A stretch of 64,000 nt of DNA from Corydoras sp. C115 (taxonomy: Eukaryota; Chordata; Actinopteri; Siluriformes; Callichthyidae). Below are positions 13,187 through 30,618 of the stretch, one piece after another. Position numbers and translations under genes: made by a program. Every line of letters starts with the position of its first letter. The stretch's first letter is position 1. The notes under the pieces were generated by a model, which was not told where the DNA came from, did not search any database, and was given only the letters and a program-made list of their open reading frames with translations. The stretch spans positions 1,353,501 through 1,417,500 of the forward strand of contig JAFMOC010000027.1 of NCBI GenBank assembly GCA_019802505.1, read 5' to 3'.

Positions 13187-13959
13187 TAGACTAGTCATTA
13201 AATGCAAAATTACAAAATGTCTCTATACTGTAAGTAAAACTAATAAAAATGGACAATGAGTGTTGAAACAAATAGTTGTAGCTAAAAAAGCGACTATTGA
13301 GTAAAGACCTGCAAGAGCAACAACCACCAGCATCATGGAACCATCAACCCATTATTCCTTAAATCTAGGTCTCACCAGACAGTAGTTAGACTAGACTGTT
13401 ATTAGATGAGATGGATTTAATCTTCAAACCTAAAACTAATTTGCTGCCTAAAAATGGCCATTTCAGAGGTGTCATGTTTCTGAATTGGATGAGGCTGTGT
13501 GACATGAATCTCTTGCAGCATGCGGATGAGACTTGTACATCGCTAATTCGTGTTAACACAGGTTCCACTTGGAAAGAAAAAAATCTCTCTGCTAGCCCAA
13601 TCAGCCCCGAACATTTGTACACAGTCTGCGTTTGATGAATTATTGTCGAGATAAATATGTACTGACGATGTTAATTCCAGCAGTGAGATATAATTGGAAA
13701 ACACAGACCATCAGTAATGACTGCTCATTAAAAAGACTGATACATTTAAATAGGTTGCAAATGCTGGCAACCACACAAATCAACTCAACACACCATCAGT
13801 GGAACAGTGGGTAATTCACCTGCCACATGACAAGACTGTCCTGGGTTAAAGATGAAGGTCCAACATTTGAAACCATTCTGGTTATGAAAATGGCCTGTGA
13901 GATATATTATGTAGAAATATACTCATCTCATCCCATCAACAGAAGAATGTTTCATGTGA

Positions 13960-14115
13960 CAATCCATCGCTGGGCACACAAACACTATATAGCCAAAATA
14001 CCTCAAATCCATTTGGACTATGGGAAGAACACTGAGGAACCCAGAGAAAACCTATACGAACACGGGGAGAACATGGAAATTTCACCCAGATTAGGATTTG
14101 ACATGTCACCCCCTA
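13960..14115 (-). mobile_element. degraded V-SINE fragment
   Basis: Reversed, decayed piece: CAATCCATCGCTGGGCACAC and ACACGGGGAGAACATGGAAA are still recognisable; both ends are eroded. Confidence 0.6.
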
Positions 14116-14147
14116 GGAATACACTATCTGGCTAAATATAAACATCA

Positions 14148-14430
14148 ATCCATCATCTTCTGCTTTATCCTTTATTAGGGTCCCGGAGGGGCTGGGCTGA
14201 TACACCCACATCCAGCCCATATATTGGTATGCACACAGACTATATAGGAAGAATTTAGGGCAACCTATTTATCTTGAACCCATGTTTTTGGACTGTAGGA
14301 GGAAACTGGAGAACCCGGAGAAAACCCACATGGACATGGGGAGAACACGGATGCTCCGTCCAGATTGGAATTCAAACCTTGAACCCCAGCGCCGAAAGGC
14401 GAACCTGCTAACAACTAAGCCACAAGGCTA
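14148..14430 (-). mobile_element. old V-SINE-type copy
   Basis: Reversed, diverged, nearly full length, with CCCATGTTTTTGGACTGTAG and a decayed tRNA-like end (CTAACAACTAAGCCAC). Confidence 0.75.
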
Positions 14431-14472
14431 AATTTAAACATTCTAATAATCAAACTTGATTATGGTAACGAT

Positions 14473-14816
14473 TCATTCATTCATTATCTCCCGCTTCATC
14501 CTCTATTAGGGTCGCGGTGGGGTTCCCCATGCCCATCCAGGGGAGAACGTCTCGGGCGCTGGGCAGATGGACCCAGGACAGGGCGCCAATCCATCGCTGG
14601 ACACACACTCACTCACACAGACACACTCTATATGGGGCAATTTTGAGAATTCAATTGACTTGATCCATGTTTTTGGACTGTGGGAGGAAACCGGAGAACC
14701 GGAGGAAACCCACGCAGACACGGGGAGAACATGGAAACTCCACCCAGATGGGGATTCGAACCGAGAATCCCTAGCGCTGAGAGGTGAACGTGCTAACCAC
14801 TAAGCCACCGTGCCGC
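14473..14816 (-). mobile_element. young V-SINE-type retroposon (copy 3)
   Basis: Full length. A 13-bp target duplication with one mismatch, TTATGGTAACGAT / TTATGGTAAAGAT, at 14460-14472 and 14817-14829. It forms an inverted pair with the copy starting at 14856. Confidence 0.9.
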
Positions 14817-14855
14817 TTATGGTAAAGATCTTTTTGATAATTTGGTTCACAATTA

Positions 14856-15202
14856 GGGCGGCACGGTGGCTTAGTGGTTAGCACGTTCGCCTCTCAGCGC
14901 TAGGGATTCCCGGTTCGAATCCCCATCTGGGTGGAGTTTCCATGTTCTCCCCGTGTCTGCGTGGGTTTCCTCCGGGTTCTCCGGTTTCCTCCCACAGTCC
15001 AAAAACATGGATCAAGTCAATTGATTTCTCAAAAATTGCCCCATATAGAGTGTTTGAGTGAGTGAGTGTGTGCCCAGCGATGGATTGGCGCCCTGTCCTA
15101 GGTCTATCTGCCCAGCGCCCGAGACGTTCTCCCCTGGATGGGCATGGGGAACCCCACCGCGACCCTAATAGAGGATTAAGCGGGAGATAATGAATGAATG
15201 AA
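14856..15202 (+). mobile_element. young V-SINE-type retroposon (copy 4)
   Basis: Full length, forward, with both Pol III boxes. Perfect 13-bp target duplication TGGTTCACAATTA at 14843-14855 and 15203-15215. Confidence 0.92.
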
Positions 15203-16217
15203 TGGTTCACAATTATATCACACATTTAGAAACATCAGTTTCATGTCCTTTTTTGAATGAACAGGATAATTCAATCCAACTTAAACCTCTAAAGGCTGCC
15301 ACACTTACAATAGAAAGACTTCATAGACAGTCAGAATGAGCATGATTGTGTAATGGAACATTCATCCCACTAATAAAGGTTTAAGAGTCAAGTGTTCACT
15401 TACTTTGGGGCATATGACATTATTCTACATGAAGCAATTTCTCTATAAATGCCTTCACATTACATAAGAGTGGTTTCAAACAAAGACAAATTGATTGCTA
15501 CATCATTTCTCCATTAACAGAGCTCTATCATTTGTCAGCTGTTGGCCTGGCTGTACTGCTGCATTAATACTGTTAGGTAGAATGGATCCAAATAATACAA
15601 GGATTTGGATTGCACTTATTTGCTTGAGGTTCTTAGTAGATGACATGTTATGAACAATTTGTCTGGGTAGTAGGACAGCCTGACTTCAATCATACTAGAT
15701 TTGTGGGTTTGCTGTGTTACAGCTCAACATGTTTCACCCTGTTTGGGTTTCACAAATTTAGGAAAATTGAATTATAGCTGACAGAAATCAGATCCAGATA
15801 CTGACAGCCGTCCAATCTAAATGTACTAGTGCAGACGCTGGGTTGGAAGAAATTGTCAGGGAGTACCCTGCAAAGCAACCAGTCATAAAATAAGAAAAAT
15901 AATACAAATCAAGAAAAAAAACGTGCATGAATTTTATGTAGTATAATGATCTGCCAATATAGTGCAGAAATATGTTTGATTAGATTTCTTAAAATAGGAA
16001 AACGTATCTAAAAACTAGTGATCTTTCTTGTACATCTATACAAATCAAAAATAAAATGTTACACATTTCTGACTTGTTAAGATTGCATTTCTGCAGAGTT
16101 ATTATAACAAAGGTAAGGTGACTGGATCTGAATATGTTTGGGATGTACATTAAATATGGCACAACCCGGTGCTTTCTTCAGATCATGACCACAAGAGGTC
16201 AGCACAGGTGCCACGTT

Positions 16218-16555
16218 CATTCATTCATTATCTCCCGCTTTATTCTCTGTTAGGGTCGCGGTGGGGTTCCCCATGCCCATCCAGGGGAGAACGTCTCGGG
16301 CGCTGGGCAGATAGACCCAGTACAGGGTGCCAATCCATCGCTGGGCACACACTCACTCACATAGACACACTCTATATGGGGCAATGTTGAGAACTCAATT
16401 GACTTGATCCATGTTTTTGGACTGTGGGAGGAAACCGGAGAACCCGGAGGAAACCCACGCAGACACGGGGAGAACATGGAAACTCCACCCAGATGGGGAT
16501 TCGAATCGGGAATCCCTAGCACTGAGAGGCGAACGTGCTAACCACTAAGCCACCG
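16218..16555 (-). mobile_element. young V-SINE-type retroposon (copy 5)
   Basis: Full-length reversed copy with a 12-bp target duplication AGGTGCCACGTT at 16206-16217 and 16556-16567. Confidence 0.9.
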
Positions 16556-17694
16556 AGGTGCCACGTTATTTAGGTAATTACAGTCAGTTATTTACATCAT
16601 GGTAACAAGGAGATGCATCTTTAACATGTATGTATAAAAGAGTGTAACATAGCAGCTTGTTTTGATTGACAGTTAGATGAGAAGGTGATCCTTGGGCAGC
16701 CTTGTGCAGGGTGCCTTGCCCATGGACATTTCAGCCACAGTACACGGTGGGACCAGGAATCAGGGTTAAGGTTGATTCCTTAACCACAACATATGACTGC
16801 TCTAGTACTGGTACTGAAACGCAACCTATCTGTCTATATTATACCACAGTTACTGTATATTTTAATTAAACAATAATGAGACCTTGCACTGATTTATTGT
16901 GAGACACTGTTTAACAGAGGTGTGAATTCATGAATTAATGCTTCTCTGCTAAGTGTGAGACAAGATGACAGGAAAGAAACTGATGACTAAACGTTTCAGA
17001 GCAGTAAACACTTGACATCACACTGCTGTTCAGCTCTACATGATCTTACAGCCATACATTACACAAATACGAGATTATTTAATGGTTAGATCACAACCAA
17101 GGAAATTAAGGAGAAACAAAAACATTTTTACATAAAATACTTTTGAAGTATTGTCATACAGTAACTATAATCCCTTTCAAGAAACGCGTTCTAAGCAAAA
17201 CCTTAAATCCTTTGCGATTAAGAATGATCACGTGAGTACGATGCTAAGTACATTTTGAATAAGTGTACAATATGCACACTTGGAAAAATATAAAATTCAA
17301 AGCTGGATTTACGCAGACGAGTGAAATGGAAGTCTTAAAGAAAAGAAATAATGCGACCGTCCAAAGGTTTTTTTTTTTTGCTCGTCACTGTGGTAAAAAG
17401 CAATTTCTACAGATGAGTGTCCATGAGTTCCATCGTTCTGCACTGTTGGATGATCATCTGGGCTGGCCACCGCTGTTCTCCACTCCTTGGTACGGATTGT
17501 GAGCCCTGCAGAAAGATTTAATCATGTGGTGCTTCACAATAGTTCACTTTGTGTCGAAATATGCCTTCAGGTAAGCTTCCTCCCCATTTTGCACTCCTTA
17601 GGAGATCTACAGAAGCGCATGGGTTCTACTTCCAGTGTTAAGATGCTGTCGTGTTGAGGCTGGGTTCATGTGTCAAAATCTACAGCATAGGTGC

Positions 17695-25701
<8,007 letters not shown>

Positions 25702-25821
25702 GTTGATTTCCGCCAACTTGCCCGCTTGCTCGCTTGCATGCGCGTACACATACATACACATTCACACGCAGACACACACACAGAGAGACACACGCGCTCG
25801 CCGGCCCACAAACAGACACAG

Positions 25822-25848
25822 ACACACACACACACACACACACACACC
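25822..25848. repeat. (CA)n microsatellite in YY1 5' region
   Basis: Short CA run inside a longer CA-rich stretch, just upstream of the YY1 start codon on the minus strand, probably in the 5' UTR or proximal promoter. Confidence 0.9.
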
Positions 25849-25961
25849 CCCTCCACCAAACACACCGCCGGCTGCCTCCCTCTTCTCCTCCCCCCTCACT
25901 AACTCTGTTCACCGCATACGCGACTTCTCCTACTCGCGCGCCTCCACGTTCCACTTTAAGA

Positions 25962-25971
25962 TCTCGCGAGA
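25962..25971. promoter_or_regulatory. yy1: TCTCGCGAGA promoter element upstream of YY1
   Basis: Perfect palindromic CGCG element about 260 bp upstream of the YY1 ATG, in a CpG-rich stretch. This motif is known as a core-promoter element of CpG-island genes and is bound by BANP. A nine-of-ten copy (ACTCGCGAGA, 26560-26569) lies 598 bp further upstream through tandem duplication. Confidence 0.7.
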
Positions 25972-26137
25972 GCAGACGACCCGCTCGCGCCGTTCCCAGA
26001 GCAACCACTCCACACTGGATGATGCACTTGGGTGGCACACTGGAGAACCATAGGTTCTGTTCTTCTGAGGTCAAGCGTAGAGGCACTCACAGCATATCCA
26101 TCTATTCCTATTCATGCCAAAGGTGGCAGAAGGCATT

Positions 26138-26560
26138 CATTCATTCATTATCTTCCGCTTTTATCCTCTATTAGGGTCGCGGGGGGGAACCAGGGGAGAA
26201 CCCCATGCCCATCCAGGGGAGAACGTAAATAGTAAAAAATAGTAAATTGGGTCATTTAGCAGACGCTTTTATCCAAAGCGACTTACAAGGGGAGCACAGG
26301 GTTCATCACAACATCCCTGGAGCAATGAGGGTTAAGGGTCTTGCTCAAGGACCCACACTGGTAACTTCAGTGGACCTGGGATTTGAACCGCCAACCTTCA
26401 GATTGATAACCCAACACCCTAACCACTGAGCTAACCTGCCCCACCTGCCCCACCGAGAACGTCTCGGCGCTGGGCAGATACACCCAGGACAGGGCGCCAA
26501 CCTATCGCTGGGCACACACTCACTCACCCAAACACACTGTTTATGGGGCAATTTGGAGAA
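26138..26560 (-). mobile_element. V-SINE truncated by duplication and split by another SINE
   Basis: Reversed V-SINE in duplication unit 1. It lacks its tRNA-like head because the duplication junction cuts it at 26560, and is interrupted at 26227-26454 by a second SINE type. The left target-site copy is GCAGAAGGCATT (26126-26137). Confidence 0.85.
26227..26454 (-). mobile_element. second tRNA-derived SINE type (type B), nested
   Basis: On its sense strand: A-box-like TAGCTCAGTGGTTAGGG, B-box GGTTCAAATCC, and 3' tail AAAGCGTCTGCTAAATGA. An 8-bp duplication GAGAACGT, itself V-SINE sequence, flanks it at 26219-26226 and 26455-26462. It is absent from duplication unit 2, so it inserted after the duplication. 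Confidence 0.85.
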
Positions 26561-26742
26561 CTCGCGAGAGCAGACGACCCGCTCGCGCCGTTTCCAGGGC
26601 AACCACTCCACACTGGATGATGCACATGGGTGGCACACTGGAGAACCATAGGTTCTGTTCTTCTGAGGTCAAGCGTAGAGCGACTCACAGTGAATAGCAT
26701 ATCCATCTATTCCTATTCATGCCAAAGGTGGCAGAAGGCATT

Positions 26743-27094
26743 CATTCATTCATTCATTATCTCCCGCTTTATCCTCTATTAGGGTCGCGGGGTGGGGGTT
26801 CCCCATGCCCATCCAGGGGAGAACGTCTCGGGCGCTGGGCGGATACACCCAGGACAGGGCGTCAACCTATCGCTGGGCACACACTCACTCACCCAAACAC
26901 ACTGTATATGGGGCAATTTGGAGAACTCAATCGACTTGATCCATGTTTTTGGACTGTGGGAGGAAACCGGAGAACCCAGAGGAAACCTACGCGGACACGG
27001 GGAGAACATGGAAACTCCACCCAGATGGGGATTCGAACCGGGAATCCCTAGTGCTGAGAGGCGAACGTGCTAACCACTAAGCCACCGTGCCGCC
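26743..27094 (-). mobile_element. young V-SINE-type retroposon (copy 8)
   Basis: Full length, in duplication unit 2. The 12-bp target duplication GCAGAAGGCATT at 26731-26742 and 27095-27106 shows the original insertion predates the tandem duplication. It forms an inverted pair with the next copy. Confidence 0.92.
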
Positions 27095-27128
27095 GCAGAA
27101 GGCATTGGATTTAATATATTACATTTGG

Positions 27129-27448
27129 GGCGGCACGGTGGCAGCACATTCACCTCTCAGCGTTAGGGATTCCCTGTTTGAATCCCAATCTGGATGGAGT
27201 TTCCATGTTCTCCCCGTGTCCGCGTGGGTTTCCTCCGGGTTCTCCGGTTTCCTCCCACAGTCCAAAAATATGGATCAAGTCAATTGAGTTCTCCAAATTG
27301 CCCCATATAGAGGGTGTGTGCACAGCGATAGATTGGCACCCTGTTCTGGGTGTATCTGCCCAGCGCGCGAAATGTTCTCCCCTGGATGGGCATAGGGAAC
27401 CTCCCGCGATCCTAATATAGGATAAAGCGTAAGATAATAAATGGATGG
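27129..27448 (+). mobile_element. V-SINE-type retroposon (copy 9)
   Basis: Forward copy with a short deletion in the head and GGATGGAT tail. 13-bp target duplication ATATTACATTTGG at 27116-27128 and 27449-27461; the target was the tail of a type-B SINE. Confidence 0.88.
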
Positions 27449-27452
27449 ATAT

Positions 27453-27645
27453 TACATTTGGTCAGACGCTTTTATCCAAAGCGACTTAAAAAGTATGCAT
27501 AGGGTTAACCACAGCATCCCTGGAGCAATTAGGGTTAAGGGCCTTGCTGAAGGACCCACATTGGTAACTTCAGTGGAACTCTGATTTGAACCACAAGCTT
27601 CAGATTGATAGCCCAACATCCTAACTACTGAGCTACGACACCCTA
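27453..27645 (-). mobile_element. type-B SINE
   Basis: Reversed; CAGACGCTTTTATCCAAAGC tail and GAGCAATTAGGGTTAAGG body as in the nested copy, ending in a decayed tRNA-like head. Confidence 0.8.
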
Positions 27646-29789
27646 GAGTTAGACCATTAGACCAAACATAATTGCATTTTTTAAGATTTAATAATCCTAT
27701 CATTATCCAACTGTGTCTATCTGTCTAATTTGTAAGATTTTATAATTCTGTGTCTTATGCAATGAATCCAATAAAGTAAATGCATTTCAATCATGTGGAA
27801 GTTGTCTTGTTTTTATTGTCCCTGACTTTACATTGAAAATGGCATAGTTAAATTTCCTGGGCCACACCAAGAAGATCTTTTCTGTTTGGAGTGTGTAAGT
27901 TCTTGTTCCCATAGTTTAGAATTAAACTGTCCCAGGTGTGAATGTGTTTGCAGAGTTGCAATATTAGACTGGTGACCTCTGCACAGCATTTAAATTTCAC
28001 TCACTGATGTGCCATAATTCTGTTTGGACTTTAAGGTGATTTGGGCAGAAAAACAAATAATCTCATGCACCAATTTCCCTATGGGGCAATTATTAACCTG
28101 CAGTTTCCCCAGAACATAAAACAATGACCTAAAGTCAAATATTAATCCAGCAGCATCATTAATCTTTTACAAAAGAATAATGCTGCACCCGGAACCTCAG
28201 TTTGCTCTCAGGCTTTGTGTCTAGTCTAAAAATATATTTAATATCCAGTTACAAAGGTCAAGTAAAATTAAACCTTTTCTGTTGAATAAGATTTACATAA
28301 TTTTCTAAAAATAATTTCTCTTCTTTTGATGAAAATTTGCTATATGGTCCTTAAAGCAAATTATGAACGTATGCAAACTTAAAATACAAAGTTTTATAGT
28401 TAATTATATACTTTCCTTTGCACTGAAGTTAAACTTCTGTGACAACTGTGATAACCAAATTATCTAAAAACTTCAGATAAACCCACTGTCTTCAGATGAT
28501 TGCTTCTCAGTGCACACTTGAGTTAAGCTTTAATTATGAATAGCATTCCAATTGAACAAAAATATATTTAAATGATATATTTTTCTAAAAAAGAAAATAG
28601 ATCAATGTCTTGAAATAATGTAGATGAGATAGAGATTCTAAAATAAACCTAACTGATTTCAGAACTTTGAATATGTTAAAACAAATCAGGGAAATATCTG
28701 GGTACTGCTCTATAAAGAACCTGTGTGGCAATGATGGATGTAGGAAATAAAGCAAAAAAGAATTGAATCCTGGGCTCATCTAACCATCTGAAACCCTGTC
28801 TATTAAAACATGCCTTGTTCAGATATCAGACTGGGACAGCTCTAGTTGTTGATAGTGTTTGGCTGTGGCAGGACTGACTGATCAGACATTTAATTAATAA
28901 AATGACTTTTTAGAAAAGTTGGCATTTATCACGGTGATAATTACTGGCAGTGTTAGACAAAAATTAAAACACCTACACAAGTGCTGTTATAACATCCTTC
29001 TCTAAGCTGGTCTCCTATTTGCATCTATTACAGCTTCCACTTATCCAAGAATGTTCCCTACAGGATTGCTGAGTGATTCTCTGGAAAAAAAATCTAGGGT
29101 GTCATAAGAACATTATAAACACCCATTTCAAAATAAATACAAAAATACAGGCCTTTAGGAGAATGTAAAATGATTGTTGAGTCTAGGATCAGTACATTGC
29201 ATCTACCTCACTGAAAGTAAGGATACTGCTTCATTTGTCCAAAACATTTCACAGTTTTATTGAAATTAATTTCAAATGTAACTTTTATATATATTTCGAA
29301 ACATGACAAGGAAGCACTTAACCAAAATGTATAAAATCAACAATACCTCACTTTACCCTTGCAGTCAACAAACATTTTATTAACAACATGATCACAAATA
29401 TTCTGGTACTGGTGTTTCTTTTTGTAAAGTTGTTTTTCTTTGTAAGATATCCAATATTATGAAAAGTAGTTGCCCCTTTATCCCCTCATGTCACGTGTTT
29501 ATCGTTTTTAAAACTGTCCTTCTGGTGTTCACAAATGTGTTGCCAAAAAGGGTTTAAAAAAATCTTATAAAATCATATTGAGAAATAAACTGGCATATAT
29601 CCTTATAATGAACAATTAACACAAGCAATGGAAAAAAAACAAACAAACAAAAAAAAAAACCATAAAATTCAGACATGGAGAGATGGGCAGTACCTAGGTA
29701 ATTTATTATTATTATTATTACATATTTATATAGGATTACTATTTCCAATTAAATATATTGTGTTTTAATTGTGGGGTTTTGTGTATTTT

Positions 29790-29792
<3 letters not shown>

Positions 29793-29863
<71 letters not shown>
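29793..29863. repeat. (AT)n microsatellite
   Basis: About 35 AT units. Confidence 0.95.
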
Positions 29864-29866
<3 letters not shown>

Positions 29867-30268
29867 GAGCTGGTCACTAAAAGATAGTAAATATCAGTTT
29901 TTAATGTTATTTCTGAAGCTTAATTTAATCATTATTAGACTTTGGTTTGGTCACTCCAATACATCATTTTTATTTACTTTTGTATCAGTACTATTTTTGC
30001 AATATGCTTAGTTTGGTTGTGTCATTGGAGGGTAAACCTGTGTCCTAGTAATAGTCTCAGATCTGCTGCTGACAGCGTTTTCTTCCAGAACTGCCCTGTA
30101 TTTAGCCTTCAGTTCTAGCCAAGTTCTCATTCCTCACAGATGAGGCTTATGCAGTCACAAACTTTAAGATTTTTCATTTTGCAAATAATTTTGACATAAA
30201 TTGAATTAAGCTCATTTTCACTCCGTGTTTTAACACTGGAAAATTTAAAGTTGTTAAATGTGAAAGCC

Positions 30269-30272
<4 letters not shown>

Positions 30273-30307
<35 letters not shown>
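30273..30307. repeat. (AAT)n microsatellite
   Basis: About 11 trinucleotide units just past the EVL poly(A) signal. Confidence 0.9.
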
Positions 30308-30410
30308 GATTCCGTATAAATTAAAAATAGTAAAACATTTCCTATAAATACTTTGAAGGTACTTAAGTATGAATTAAACCTAGAGAACAGAGATCAGTGC
30401 AAGTGTTCAA

Positions 30411-30416
30411 TTTATT
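30411..30416 (-). terminator. evl: EVL poly(A) signal (candidate)
   Basis: AATAAA on the minus strand, about 165 nt after the EVL stop codon; suggests a short 3' UTR. Confidence 0.55.
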
Positions 30417-30580
30417 AACAAATCTGAGGGTTTCCATGATGTAGCCTTCATGTTAGAGCAAATTGAGCCATTTGCTTTAACATGGCAGTAATGTTGCTGG
30501 CCGTATTTCCCTCTTCTGCTACAACAGCTCCTGCCAGGGGTTTGGATCTCAGAATAGAGGGATCATCGAGGTCAGAGAGT

Positions 30581-30618
30581 TTATGTCGTGCTAATTCTAC
30601 TCAGTTCATTTCTAATGG
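30581..30618 (-). CDS. evl: EVL exon 13 (stop)
   Basis: Acceptor TTTCAG|CC; encodes AIRNELSRISTT and TAA, the end of the tetramerisation helix. Confidence 0.93.

Larger units (their letters stand above)
5936..17694. other. LRFN5-YY1 intergenic region (includes YY1 3' UTR)
   Basis: Tail-to-tail interval of about 11.8 kb. It holds young and old SINEs (listed separately), no credible coding exon on either strand, and a few low-repeat stretches (about 6770-7740, 13386-13635) that could be conserved non-coding DNA. The YY1 3' UTR extends leftward from 17694; an ATTAAA (17517-17522) and an AATAAA (16893-16898) on the minus strand are possible poly(A) signals. Confidence 0.7.
25963..26928. repeat. 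tandem duplication of YY1 upstream DNA with SINE breakpoint
   Basis: Unit 1 is 25963-26560, unit 2 is 26561 to about 26928. Both start CTCGCGAGAGCAGACGACCC, run near-identically for about 175 bp to GGTGGCAGAAGGCATT and then enter a V-SINE. Unit 1 stops inside the SINE at GGAGAACTC, where unit 2 begins with CTCGCGAG, giving a CTC microhomology junction. Unit 1 also has a later SINE insertion. Confidence 0.88.
27646..30410. other. YY1-EVL intergenic region
   Basis: AT-rich DNA between the YY1 upstream repeats and the EVL 3' end, with an (AT)n and an (AAT)n microsatellite. No coding exon recognised. DEGS2, which lies between EVL and YY1 in human, is not seen here. Confidence 0.75.

Noticed and set aside
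25734..26174. Long open frames antisense to YY1 exon 1 and its upstream CA-rich DNA
   Set aside because: Low-complexity His/Thr reading of CA repeats and antisense of the GC-rich YY1 exon; no domain.
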